From Mytilus galloprovincialis (Eukaryota > Mollusca > Bivalvia > Mytilida > Mytilidae), in the NCBI RefSeq assembly GCF_965363235.1, contig NC_134841.1:35555440-35619439 (forward strand): DNA of 64,000 bases, given 5' to 3'. Below, piece by piece: positions 34,593 through 46,984 of this stretch (positions within the stretch are counted from its first letter, which is position 1; every line of letters starts with the position of its first letter). The notes under the pieces were generated by a model that did not search any database, was not told where the DNA came from, and saw only the letters and a program-made list of their open reading frames with translations. Both the position numbers and the translations under genes were made by a program.

Positions 34593-37494
34593 TCAAAATG
34601 AAAGACGGAAGGAAATCAGTGCTATACACATCTTGACCTCACAATGTACCATTTATCAAACACAGAATTTCACTTAATGTCATTTTCCGCAGTTATGAAT
34701 TAGAAATGTAAAGAATGTAAAACATGTTACCATAAATAGTATTTACAATTAAACATTTTTGTAACGAATTTGTTTGTTTAGGTGGGGTTAACTTTTTGTC
34801 ACAAAAAGTCGAGTGCTTTGCATAAATTTACAATATGGCCATAAGGAAATATAATTTGTGTTCCAACTCCCATATACTCAAAAATATGCTGCTACACAAA
34901 TATGTATAACCTAATTTGAAGAAAAATTTAATCATCGACAGGTATATACACACTCTAAATTATTTTGACAAAATTTTGCTGAACTCGTCGTCTTCAACTA
35001 TAAAAGTGCGGTCCGTATACTTTTAGGAAAACAACAAGTATTTTATTGTTAGTCCAATATCATGTTGTTTTTGTCGCATGCAATGGAGCAAGAGTTGGAA
35101 AGTGGTAATTGATGGAACAGACAAGGATGTAATAATTGCGCTTCGATGGCCGCATTGTCTAAGTTGTTCATCGATGTTCGCTAATAAAGATCAACACTTT
35201 TAATTCATGAAAAAAAGCTTGATGTTACAGTAGTGATTAGAATGTGATCTTTAATCTATTCTTAGAAGCTGAATGGTCATGACATATGTGCGATACAAAT
35301 ATATGAAAGGAAACAGATAACTTCTTTTGTAATTAGACTAATTTACCAGGGTTGCTATGTTTAAGATGTACCTCATTGGTAAAATGTTTTGCTTTTCGGT
35401 TGTTCACATGAATTTAAATAAGGATTTTTGTACGCTGATTTATTTCGTCTGGAATGTTATTTTCAATAGGTTTAACTTTTTAACCATTAAAAACTTGATA
35501 CAGACACTGTATATGCATGTCCCATCACGCAACCTAAATGGATGAATGTGTTTGATTGCCATTTGCGAAACAATGTCAATAGATGTTGTTCAGTATATGT
35601 TTCAACTATGAACAGGATGATAAGGAAAGTAATAACCGAATAAACCAATCTTGCCAAAAGGTTCTTCCTCAATTTTATGACACTGTTTGCTGTGAAAACT
35701 GTATAAATTGAATACATGTATATCGCAAGGGTTCTGCGAAACCGTATATATCTCGCCGGACGCCTGCTATTGCTGCTGTCATAGTAAAAATGTAACTGAT
35801 GTTGAATGCCGAAAACATACATTTATCTGTTATACTGTGAATCCATTATTATTCGTTGGATACCATATTTCGTAAATTTCGAGGGTACAGGTGGATCACG
35901 AATTTAAATGTTGAAAGGGTTACTAATTTTCAATTAGATTTTATGCAGAGTTTTTAAAACGACGAAATTGAAAATCCACGAAAATGCAAGTTTTTCTCTA
36001 TCCACGAAAAATAGGTATCAACGAAAATAAGATGACATACAATCACACCAAGTATGCAAGCTTTCTGGCAAACAGTATATTACTATTGGTGTGTATCAGA
36101 TGAACAGAAAGATGGAGACCATTACCATATCCGAACGTTTTGTTGAATGGACAGATATTTTGTTTTGTCATAGGTATCATACATGCCAACCCTATGGATT
36201 TAACTGATAATTACCAAATTTTGAGTTGACCTACCACCTACAAAATCACTTTGATTGCCTCTGGAAAATGAAGGGATATTGGATAGAGACAGACATTATG
36301 CCACGAAACTTGTCACCTGCAGACCCCTCAGAGTTTTTGCAAAGGTTCTTTTTGTGCAGAGAGATTGGTTGGTCTCTCTTCACGAGACATCAGATTGTAA
36401 TATGTCCCTATTCTGAAATGCATACTTGAACATCATGTACATCCAATATCTCACTTCAAGGTTTTTACTGCTGGTTGGAAAAGAACCAAGAGTTATCATA
36501 CTTCTATTCCCTTGTCACCCTTTTGGGATTTTCTTGGGATTGCTGATTGTTTAATATCTAGTAGCCAATATTTCTTGTATGCTCAGGATATCATCAAACT
36601 ATTTGTTGGACAACTATTTTTGGAATATAACCCAAATATATATATATATATAATACAGATAGTTCATTTGGTAAGCTGCTTTGGTTGTTTTGCATTTAAC
36701 AATATCACTTTGAATCCAAATATGCCAAGGATGTATTTTTTCCAACTAATTTCTAACATTTTACTCAGCACTCACCTCCATGACCTCTACTGCTTTAACG
36801 AAGAATAGCATTTGCATGCACAATGTTTGAAATTTTGTTATATATTTAAATGACCTAATGACTTATTGCAATTGGATAACTTAACCCAATTTTCAATTTT
36901 AAAGCAACAATAGAAATTTGTAATATTTGTTTGTGAAAGGTTTTCTTGCTTTGATGTACATATTCTTGATCAGTAATGGAAGAAACTGGAGACCCCAAAG
37001 TAAATCAATGATCTATATGTAGAACTAACAAACACATATCACAACACATTTTTTTACCACACATTCCCATTTTTGCAAATTTTGGGAGAAATTTCAAAAA
37101 CCTGCCAAAGTACTAACAGTGACCTGCTGAAAAGAGCAACTAAACATTGAACAGCTGTCTACAATGGTATAAATATACTTTTAAATAGATATAAGAAGAT
37201 GTGGTAGGAATGCCAGAGTCACAATTTGTAAAAGAAAAACCATTAAAGGTCAAAGTACGGTCTTCAAATCGGAGCCTTTGCTGCCTTGGGTCACACCAAA
37301 TTAGCAAGCTATAAAGGGCCCAGAAATGACTAGTGTAATACCATTCAAACAGGAAAAACAATAGTCTAATCTATATAAAAAACGTGAGGCATGAAGTACA
37401 TAATAATTGATAAAGAATTTATCTTTACAATATACAGTTGTACATGTCAAATTGTAAACTGAAATGACAATATAAATACATGTAGCATGATCAT
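34593..37494. other. Intergenic region between copy C and BBIP1
   Basis: No gene is recognised. An ATTAAA near 34748 could serve copy C as a poly(A) signal. 37178-37355 is a dispersed repeat (AGATATAAGAAGATGTGGTA family). A short TA repeat lies near 36.64 kb. The rest is AT-rich and unremarkable. Confidence 0.5.
37178..37355 (+). repeat. Dispersed repeat (GAAGATGTGGTA family)
   Basis: Starts like 23845-23900 and continues through CAAAGTACGGTCTTCAAATC and GGAGCCTTTGCTGCC. A related GACGGAGCCTTGGCTCACC word occurs inside the element at 38119-39285. It lies about 140 bp downstream of the BBIP1 stop. Confidence 0.55.
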
Positions 37495-37716
37495 TTAAAT
37501 TCCTCCAAACAAATTATCATCATTGAGTCTTGCCTCTTTCTCTTGTTGTTTAACAGTTTCTTGTGCTTCCTTTTGCATCTTTTCTAGTTTTTCCAATGTA
37601 ACAGATTTTAGTGGCAAAATTTTTGGTTTACATAAAACTACTGTAGGCATATCCTCTTGGTACAATAAACCTTGTTTGGGTAAGACTTCTTTCAATAAAT
37701 TCTTAGATTCTGGCAT
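37495..37716 (-). CDS. BBIP1: BBSome-interacting protein 1 (BBIP1/BBIP10), 73 aa
   Basis: One open exon on the minus strand gives a 73-residue protein: ATG at 37716-37714, TAA at 37497-37495. It matches human BBIP1 along most of its length from memory: [13 protein letters not shown] against EVLPKQGPLFVED, and [18 protein letters not shown] against LCKPKLLPLKSLTLEKLE. It then has a basic, glutamine-rich helix ([16 protein letters not shown]). The protein is the smallest BBSome subunit, needed for assembly of the complex that moves membrane proteins in cilia; it is also reported to affect microtubule acetylation. A possible 5' UTR acceptor (AATTGTAG, exon from 37733) sits 17 bp before the ATG, so the promoter may be further upstream in the repeat-rich region beyond 38 kb. 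No AATAAA was found close downstream. The size and ending fit the family. Confidence 0.93.
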   Translation of the reverse strand: MPESKNLLKEVLPKQGLLYQEDMPTVVLCKPKILPLKSVTLEKLEKMQKEAQETVKQQEKEARLNDDNLFGGI

Positions 37717-38118
37717 TTTTCACTTTATATTTCCTACAATTAAATAAGCACATTATATTTGAATATTATAGTCATAATAGTCGTACAGAAAAATTTATAG
37801 CAGATTTTTAACAAACGCTTCAATCATAAAAAATAAATAAATACATTAAAATAAGGTGTCAACATTTGAGATTAACACTTGCAAACTGTCATCTTTACTC
37901 TTATCTCTAATTTTTGCTCTATTTTCACATTTCTTGACTGGAGTGGACAGTGGTGTGAGAAAAATATTTCTCCTCAATAGTAAAAACTGTTCTCTGCAAA
38001 TGATTGGTCGAATCTTAATTGTGACGTTTAATTTTCTTGCTTTCTTCTGAATTTTCCTATTGTGACCTCATAAAATAAAGGGCTGCACTTTAGCGCATGA
38101 TACGCCCGTTGCTCTTTT

Positions 38119-39285
38119 CAGGGCCGTAACTACCTATGAGGCAGGGGAGGCAACTGCCTCCCCTGAATTTTCTGCACCAATTTTTTTTTTTTGAAGTAAT
38201 AAAAAGAAATATTGACAATATGTACACGAAGAACTTGAATTTGTATTATTAACAACACACGTTTACAGTTATAACAGTGTTATCGTGATACGTGATATAT
38301 ACACTGTATCTGTCATTTTCAGGATTTTTTATCGAAAGTGAACCATTTCAGAATTTGTTTTAGTTTTTTATTTCGTCTGGCCATCCATCTGTTATTCAGT
38401 ATTTCCTATGTCGTACGAGAACGCATATGAAACTTTGCTTTCGGTAATTTTAATTAAAAGTTAACTAATCACTTTTATTTACCATGTTTAGGGGCTCAAT
38501 TAAGCAGAGGAAGTTCCCTTTGTATTGTCAAGATTCGAAGTTTTATTTAGAGTCGATATTCAATAAACTACATAAACACAAGCTCTAGTGAGCTTTTCAA
38601 ATCGACTTTTGTGAATCTTTTATGATATCGGAAATTCGTTACCGGCTGAATCAGCTGTTGGATAATTTTTTTAACGTGTCTAGTCAGACAGTACGTCTCC
38701 CGATCGTACGAGAACATTATGGTCAATGCCATTAGTAGTTAAACACTCCCATTCGTTGTAGTTCTATACATGTCTGTTCAGCTTTCAAACTATGATATTG
38801 AAATTCAAGGTCCTCGATAAAAAAAAATATTCTTGCGTTCTATTACCTTGCTTTTTTTTATATGGGTTTTTTAACATACCAGTTTGATTTCTAACAAAAA
38901 TATCTTTAAATACAGATAATAATTGTTTGCAAAACAAATTGCTCCCAGGTGCAAGCATTACTGATGAGTCGTAAAGTAAGGAAATCGAAGGAAAACGTCT
39001 TTTTTTCGCCATTTTATTGAGAGAGAAAAATCGGCGGTCACAATGTATTTAATGTTAATAATTATAGTTAAAAGTACGACCTTGAAGACGGAGCCTTGGC
39101 TCACCCCGAACAGCAATCTCAGTTTGTTTTTGCATAAAAATTGCTATCAGGTTCAAGCAACACTGATGAGTCTTAAAGTAAGGAAATCGAAGGAAAACGG
39201 GTCATTTTAAGCTATTTTCTTGGGGCCTCAATCGGCGGCCAAAAACCCCTGCCTCCCCTGAAATCGATCCCTAGTTACGGCCCTG
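38119..39285. mobile_element. Non-autonomous DNA transposon with CAGGGCCGTAACTA ends (hAT-like)
   Basis: The left end CAGGGCCGTAACTA is matched in inverse at the right end (TAGTTACGGCCCTG). Both ends also have CCTCCCCTGAA words inside. A perfect 5-bp duplication, CTTTT, flanks it (38114-38118 and 39286-39290). CAGGG ends suggest hAT, and 5-bp duplications are known for one hAT branch. No transposase frame is seen in 1.17 kb. Inside, a segment with AGTAAGGAAATCGAAGGAAA occurs twice about 210 bp apart. Confidence 0.75.
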
Positions 39286-39309
39286 CTTTTAACTTGTTTT
39301 TGAAAGTGT

Positions 39310-40715
39310 TAGTTATTGTCCCAAAATTGGAAAATCCCCCCTTTTTTAAGCATAAAAATTCATAACACGGAAATGTAAAATCTGAAATTTTTAAAAATTG
39401 AAAGGGAGCTTACATCAATAGATATAAACAATTCACCAAAGTTTCATGGACACTGGTGAAAGTCTTTTTGAGTTATTGTCTGAAGTGTTAAAAATCCCCC
39501 TTTTTTTATGAATAAAGCCCCATAAATCCAAAACTTAAAATCTGAAATTTATAAAAATTGAAAGGGAGCTTACATCAATAGATATAAACAATTCACCAAA
39601 GTTTCATGGACATTGATGAAAGCGTTTTTGAGTTATTGTCCGAAGTGTGGACGACGGACCCCCTTTTTTATGAATAAAGCCCCATAAATCCAAAACTTAA
39701 AATCTGAAATTAAAAAAAAAACGAAAGGGAGCTTACGTCAATAGATATAAACAATTCACTTAAGTTTCATGGAAATTGGTGAAAGCATTTTTGAGTTATT
39801 GTCCGAAGTGTGGACGACGGACCCCCTTTTTTTATGAATAAAGCCCCATAAATCCAAAACTTAAAATCTGAAATTAAAAAAAAACGAAAGGGAGCTTACG
39901 TCAATAGATATAAACAATTCACTTAAGTTTCATGGAAATTGGTGAAAGCATTTTTGAGTTATTGTCCGAAGTGTGGACGACGGACCCCCTTTTTTATGAA
40001 TAAAGTCCCATAAATCCAAAACTTAAAATCTGAAATTAAAAAAAAACGAAAGGGAGCTTACGTCAATAGATATAAACAATTCACTTAAGTTTCATGGAAA
40101 TTGGTGAAAGCATTTTTGAGTTATTGTCCGAAGTGTGGACGACGGACCCCCTTTTTTATGAATAAAGTCCCATAAATCCAAAACTTAAAATCTGAAATTA
40201 AAAAAAAACGAAAGGGAGCTTACGTCAATAGATATAAACAATTCACTTAAGTTTCATGGAAATTGGTGAAAGCATTTTTGAGTTATTGTCCGAAGTGTGG
40301 ACGACGGACCCCCTTTTTTATGAATAAAGTCCCATAAATCCAAAACTTAAAATCTGAAATTAAAAAAAAACGAAAGGGAGCTTACGTCAATAGATATAAA
40401 CAATTCACTTAAGTTTCATGGAAATTGGTGAAAGCCTTTTTGAGTTATTGTCCGAAGTGTGGACGACGGACCCCCTTTTTTATGAATAAAGCCCCATAAA
40501 TCCAAAACTTAAAATCTGAAATTAAAAAAAAACGAAAGGGAGCTTACGTCAATAGATATAAACAATTCACTTAAGTTTCATGGAAATTGGTGAAAGCGTT
40601 TTTGAGTTATTGTCCGAAGTGTGGACGACGGACGGACGGACAGACGGACGGACAGACGGACGGACAACGGTATACCATAATACGTCCCGTCTAAAAGATG
40701 ACGGGCGTATAAAAA
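39310..40715. mobile_element. Tandem-core element: about 162 bp x 7-8, CpG-rich motif and terminal hairpin
   Basis: Units carry AAAGGGAGCTTACGTCAATA, GTTTCATGGAAATTGGTGAA and TTGAGTTATTGTCCGAAGTG. The copies of AGTTATTGTC fall about 160-163 bp apart from 39471 to 40608. The first two units are diverged; the next five or six are almost identical. The last unit runs into GGACGGACGGACAGACGG repeats (40620-40670) and then a hairpin (TACGTCCCGTC / GACGGGCGTA, 40681-40709). The layout matches the elements at 54650, 56213 and 57811. Confidence 0.75.
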
Positions 40716-41589
40716 GGCGACCATACTTGATGACGTCACATAAAAAGTACACAACTTTCTTCAAATCTTTGAAACAGAAGGTTAAAAAACTAGTGCCCAT
40801 TTGCTGGTTTATTTTATCCATGGGGTTTATTTGGGAAACTCTTAAAGTGCGATTTTTTATGGGTTTCCCGGGGATAGAAAACCCGGCAAATAGTAACAAA
40901 CCCCTTTGAGTTAAGATTAAAATTTTTACATTTATAAATAAAATATAAATTATAATGTTTACCTTCTTGCTTCTGACTAAGTTCTGACGTATTTCAATAT
41001 CTTATTAGGGACGAAAATATTTTTTTCTGTGCCTTCTTTATGACAGTATGAAGTTTATGACATCTCTATTTCGATAAACTTGTATTCAAAGGTGATTTTT
41101 AGGGAAATCTGAGTCTCGAAATCTTGACGACAAGTAAACAATTTTTTGACCGGAAGTTGTACGTACAAGGACCAAAACTGGCGAGGATACGATATTCCGG
41201 ATTCTTCTTTTGATTTAGGTAAAATAATGAGTTTGTGTTCGGAAGAAAGTCTTAAACAAATTAGTAAACTTTCGATCAATTTTAACGGTTTTGTTGTTGT
41301 ATGAAAGGCAGGTCCGGAGGATGATTTTCAATTACGAAGAGTGAAAATAAGGTATGGTTTTCAAAATTTTGAAAGGTTTAATTATTTTCAATTACCATTT
41401 TGTTTTTTATGTAATGGGGATATCTTTTCTTCTGAGTTTTAGAAGAGGCAGAATTTTTTTCAAAATTTTTTTTTTTGACATTTTTTTTAATTTCTAAAAC
41501 CCCTCCCTCATATCAAGTTTATCGCCTCTTGAAACTGATGCAGTTGTGCAAAACAGGCTACCTCCATGGTAGTTGCAAAAAAAAAAGAA
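40716..41589. other. Stretch with no supported gene
   Basis: Possible location of BBIP1 upstream sequence; nothing definite was recognised. The short frames here have no family resemblance. Confidence 0.4.
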
Positions 41590-43539
41590 GGCAACAGTAG
41601 TATCGATACCGCTGTTCGAAATTCATAAATCGATTGAGAAAAAAACAAAAAACAAATCCGGGTTACAAACTTAAACTGAGGGAAACGCATCCAATATAAA
41701 AGGAGAACTACGACACAACAGAAACACAACATTAAAATGTAACACACACTGAAACGAACTATAATATAACAATGGCCATTTTTCTGACTTGGTACAGGGC
41801 ATTTTAAGAAAAAAATGGTGGGTTGAACCTGGTTTTGTGGCATACCAAACCTCCCGCTTTTATGGCAATGTTAAATATAACATTGAAATGACAACATTTC
41901 ATAACAGTATGGCAAGCCGTTCTCGTCAAAACTATGTTTAAACCCTTTTTTCGAAAAAAATACACACTGAGATTTAAAAACCTAAAATAGCACACTGAGA
42001 AATCGAAATTACACACTGAGATTTACAAAAATAAAAAACACACACTGAGAATTCAAAATTACACACTGAGATTTTAAAAAGACACACTGAGATGAAATAA
42101 ATTGAAAAACACACACTGAGAATTGTTAATTACACACTGAGATTTCAAAAATACACACTGAGATTAATATGCAAATTACTAATGAATATTCATGAGATGA
42201 ATAATTCAACAGATTAATATCTTGATCTCAAGAACTCTTGTCATTATAATGAAATGCGATTCCTTCAACCAACATTCGTAATAAATTTCAAGACTTAACA
42301 TCGCTCATATTCATAAGTTTGTTGCCTATAATTCAGATCATTACTACCAGTAATTAAATATGTGTCCCTTTTCAAAAGTCTTCCACGGCAACTGTTTCCC
42401 TGATTTCGCTAGTTAATCTTTTATATTTTTGTTACGTTTATATGCTATAATAGACACTTGAGTAAAAATTACACTGCATTTTTTGGCAGATTGTTCCAAT
42501 GTTTTCTTATAATTTCAATAAAGTTTTTCACCATTTGGTTATATTTTGTAATAAGAGTAAGTGGGTATTTTTCTTGTTCTTGTATTTCTAAAGTTTTTTT
42601 TATTAATAATTTGGAACCAAATCGAAGGACTAACGAGTTCTGTCCCCTTGTTGTTTTAAGGTCAAGGATCAGTAAATAAACTAGTCCATAGATTTTTTTT
42701 TAATTTAGAACTCAATTAGATATTGAAAATATACATCAGAAAATGTAAAAAAAAGTATATGTCACCGACTTCGTTTTCAAGAAAAATCCATTTTTAAAAT
42801 GGTCCGAGAGGGTACTAAATTACATTGAATATATAGGGGAAATCTATATTTTTCTTCTACAATTTTCGGTTTCCGGTATAAATCACGAGAACCGCTCCAT
42901 AGAATTTTTTTCTAAATTAATATTGTTTTCCTCTTTGTCTTACGAATTAGATGATATTAAAAAAAAATATGGTCACCGACTTCGTTTTCCCTGTAGAAGC
43001 GACGCAAACCCAACATTTTGAAAAAAACAACATCAAAATTCGTGAAGTCGTAATTTTTGTTACATAACGTCAAGTTATCATGCTAATAATTTCCAACGTT
43101 CTTCGTGTTGATTCTGCACGATGATAATGTGTTTCGTATTGATAGATAATGATTCTTTTATATATCATAAGAGTCTGGATAATTATCATTAATTTTTATT
43201 ATTATTACCAATATTCTTTATTCTTTATATTTTAGCTCCCATTATACTTTTTTTCTTTTCTTTCTTTTTTGCATTTTATTCTGCAATTTTGTCCATTATT
43301 CTGTATTCCATAAACCCCAATTAGACCCTCTTTTATGAAATTATACGTTGTAAAAACTATGATACATGTATGTTCATAATCAATATACATATCTAAAACA
43401 ATTACTAATTCAGACAAAAATACGTTGTAAGTACATGAACGCAAAAATTTAAAAACTTAAAAATAGAAATCATCAGGGTTACTGTCTACAAGTTTATGCA
43501 ATAAAAGATGTAATTGAAGCTATATTTTTTTAAGGCCCC

Positions 43540-43620
43540 CCTCAACTACCCTGTACGTCTGTCCGCCCGTCATTCCGTCTGGCCGCCCGTCCTTCCGTCC
43601 GTCCGTCCCCCTTTATAGTT
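43540..43620. repeat. CpG-rich GTCCGTCCGTCC tract
   Basis: Repeats of GTCCGCCCGTC and TTCCGTCCGTCC inside the 4.9-kb transposon. It looks like the reverse complement of the CpG-rich tract at 40.63 kb, so it may be the end of another tandem-core element. No unit array follows it. Confidence 0.4.
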
Positions 43621-44929
43621 ATTCCGCAAAACATCTACTGTAACAGTTTGGATCCTAGAACGTTTTCACTTTGCTGTCTGTTTGTATGTGGTCAGAGTTT
43701 TGATCTTTATTAATATTTGCTCTAATGAAAGATAGATGAACTTTGTCATTTTTGGGTAACCAATTCATAAATCTCTCTGACTATCTTGTAAGTCATCTGT
43801 TTACACCTTTTCTTCGTTCAGATATATGATTTGGCCACTTTTGAAAAAAAAAAAACGGTTTCTTTAGCAGCGGAACATGTAATAGCTAGTGTTTTGGTAC
43901 TATATCACGACAGAACGTGTTCTGTCCATATACTGCTGCTTAACATCGCATATATAAACAAACATTATATCAATGATCCTACAAATTCTTGAAAGAGTGT
44001 CGTGTGGGTATTTACACATCTGCAAGTTAACAAGTAAAACACGCAGACAAACTGACGTACATCTTTGTTAATATCTTTTTTGTTCTGTATAAAATTTATT
44101 GTATATAAGTCTACAAAAACGTTTTAAAAAGTTTACTAAATGGTTATTGTTCCATAAGTGTACATATGTATGCGCGAAGATATATAGAACCAGTACAATT
44201 CATGATACACAACATGCGACAAATAAAGGGGGGGGGTAGTACTAGCAGGAAACTAAATAAACTAAGGCTTTGATGGAAGTAAACTTCAATAACACTGGAA
44301 GTTACATAAGGGGAACAGGAAAATTAGAATATATTGCATCACTTACAACAACTTTAAATTGACCAGTGATTTTTTATTCATTACTGACCAGCAACACCGA
44401 GATAATCCAACGATTTTTTAAGGGTCCATATTAAGTGTGGACCTAAATGTTCTTTATCTTTAAATATAACGCTTATTCTGTAAAATCTTCTATCATTACA
44501 TGATTTCTTAACTCTGTACATGGTCTACACTATTATTTTATTTTCTGTTGTTATTTTTTATAATTTTGCAAACTTTTTTGTTCATTTTTGACATTCGCCA
44601 GTATCCGTTATTCTGCAACTCTCTTTGAGAACTAATTATATGTGACAATAAATTAATGTGCTTCTCTCTCTGAATTTCGCTTTCTCTCAAAACATTGCAC
44701 GGTCTTTGTAGTACAGTAACAACATTTCCAAGGAAACCAAACATACGGAGGTTGAGATATGACATAAGAAAACAGATGTACATATTTATGTTCAATATGC
44801 CTACAAAAATACCCTCCCCCCCCTTCAAACCAAAAAAAAACAAAACAAGAAAAAAACAATCGCACAAAGGCTGAGACATGACTGGAAATATTGTGTTTTG
44901 TTATTTAGTCTATCTACACAAATGAGGGA

Positions 44930-45090
44930 GGGGGGCTTTAACGGGACTCCGGGATCGGGTGTTTTTAAGCACGGGATTTCGGGATTAATCCTTTCTGGAT
45001 GGCAGGATTTATATTTCTATATATTCGGGACCTCGGGATTTCATGTTTTAAAGTCTGGGATTTCGAGATCATCACCCCTACCCCCACCCC
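44930..45090. repeat. GGGATTTCGGGAT-type dispersed repeat
   Basis: Several GGGAT words (GGGACTCCGGGATCGGG, ACGGGATTTCGGGATTAATC, CTCGGGATTTCATG). A diverged reverse copy may lie at about 14.84-14.92 kb (ATCCCGTATCCCG). Origin unknown. Confidence 0.4.
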
Positions 45091-45368
45091 CCTACAAATG
45101 CATATCATAAGATGTCTTTTCCTTTTTAATTTTCTTTTGGTCTTGTGTTGTTGTCTGGTTGCTGTCTTATTGAAGTACTAACTACTTACGGGATTTACAT
45201 TTTACTTTATGTACTAAAAGTCTGTGACACTGTGCATCAGTAGGAATATATAGTAGTAGTTTGATATAGAGATGATCGATATACTCGGCATTCCCAACCT
45301 TCAAGTTTTATGAGTGAAATAGAGAGAACAGTTCTATTTTATATTTGAGATGCTACTTTCAGCTAATG

Positions 45369-45412
45369 GGTTGTTGTCTCTTTGGCACATTCCCCATTTC
45401 CATTCTCAATTT
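45369..45412 (-). repeat. Fragment of the AATGGGGAATGTGTC dispersed family
   Basis: TTGGCACATTCCCCATTTCC followed by ATTCTCAATTTTAT, the terminal 40 bp of the family seen complete at 51050-51593. Confidence 0.65.
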
Positions 45413-46940
45413 TATATAACAATTTCCGTTGAGGAGACAACCATACGAATCAATTCTTTTAGGATACTAAGCCATGTATAAATCTTCAAACCATATACTG
45501 TTTATACATGTATCTATTTAAAGATTTGTGTTCTATTTTTAACATCGAAATTGCGGACGAGAAAGAAAACACCATTACAAAAAAAAAAAAAAACGTTAGA
45601 ATACAAAATGTAGCGATGGATTAATGATCGTGAAACATTATTTTTGTTTGTTTTTAGGTAATTTGTCATAGTCTAAAAACTGTGTTTAAATATTAAACTG
45701 TTGTTCCAACCGTGAACTAGGTTAATTAATTTAAGTGTATAATAGTTTAGTGCCATCTATGACTGACCGACAGCAGCGGTGAATTGATGACCAGTATTGG
45801 TTCATTTCCTTTTCTCTAATTTGAAAATATTTTTATTTGTTCCGACTGGTGTGATAATTTTTAAAATAATGGATATATAGTCTTACCGTACAATACTATG
45901 TTTTAGCTTTAGTATTAATGTCTCAAACTTGCACCCCCTTCTGCTTATTTTCTGCTAGACGATGTCTTTTCCCAGTAAATATAGGGTTTTTGTAAGGACA
46001 GTTTTGGTATACTACATACAGAATACTTTCGAGACCATACTGTTTTTTCTCATCACAATTATGTAGAAATAGTAGTGAGCAACAGTTTTCACACTTGTTT
46101 TAACTGGTCGGCAGATATACAAACTCTACCACCCTACGTCCCTGACGCCAGACAAACACCTGATTTTCATTTTGAAGATCGTCTTCATGACTGTTTTCAT
46201 ATTAATTTTCAATTTCTAATTTTAGAAAAACAAGTTCATTCTCCTAGAAGTAACATACTTTCCGTGACTGAAATTTACCGTTGACGTTAACGTTGTCTCA
46301 TCGAAAAGTCGCCGGGTGCAATTTTAACATAGCAAAATCTGGTCAAAGGGACGTAATTCGTACAAAACGTCGCAATATTTCGCGGAATCCGCTAGACGGC
46401 GTTCATTTACTGTTACTTGACCTTAAGCTTGTAATAGATTCAGATTAAGTATGCTAATTAGATATGTGCGCATAAAAAGTGCGCACAAATCTCAGTGTGT
46501 AATTTTAAATTCTCAGTGTGTAATTTTAAATTCTCAATGTGTAATTTCAAATTCTCAGTGTGTGTTTTCAGTTTATTTATTCTCAGTGTGTCTTTTTGAA
46601 ATCTCAGTGTGTAATTTTCAATTCTCAGTGTGTAATTTTCAATTCTCAGTGTGCGTTTTTCATTTTTGTAATCTCAGTGCGTCTTTATGAAATCTCAGTG
46701 TGTAATTTTTAATTCTCAGTGTGTAATTTTCAATTCTCAGTGTGTAATTTTCAATTCTCAGTGTGCGTTTTGAAGTTTTAAATCTCAGTGTGTAAATTTT
46801 TCGAAAAATAGTTTAAACATAGTTTTGACGAGAACGGCGTGCCATATAACAGGACTACAATATAAATAAATTGGAGAACATATAGGACAGAGAAACACAC
46901 GAATAATAGGTAACAAAAGGTACCAGGTTTAAAATTTAAT

Positions 46941-46984
46941 AGCCCAGACGTTCGTTTCGCCCACACAAGACTAACCAGTGACGC
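46941..46984 (-). ncRNA. Decayed hammerhead ribozyme motif
   Basis: Stem I GCGTCA and GAAAC remain, but the core CTGATGA reads CTGGTTA and stem II no longer pairs. It is almost certainly inactive. It is part of the older split repeat. Confidence 0.5.

Larger units (their letters stand above)
41909..46845. mobile_element. 4.9-kb DNA transposon with long, minisatellite-filled inverted repeats
   Basis: The ends are ATGGCAAGCCGTTCTCGTCA and its inverse TGACGAGAACGGCGTGCCAT, continuing for about 45 bp to a TTTCGAAAAA word. Next come arrays of a roughly 21-bp unit: CACACTGAG about nine times on the left (41970-42170) and CTCAGTGTG about fourteen times on the right (46490-46800). The inverted repeats are thus about 270 and 365 bp long. 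ATAACAG occurs on both outer edges (41901-41907 and 46846-46852), a 7-bp or imperfect 8-bp target duplication. No transposase was recognised inside. Long inverted repeats with an 8-9 bp duplication suggest a Mutator- or foldback-type element; the family is not certain. Confidence 0.75.

Noticed and set aside
36226-36808. Frames of 67 and 98 residues
   Set aside because: No family motif, no signal peptide pattern and no supporting splice structure.
44538-44879. Frames of 113 and 70 residues on the minus strand
   Set aside because: Low complexity with poly-G/T runs, overlapping frames and no motif; inside a transposon.
41909-46845. Polinton or other virus-like element
   Set aside because: Long inverted repeats alone prompted the idea. 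The length is only 4.9 kb and no polymerase, integrase or capsid-type frame was recognised.
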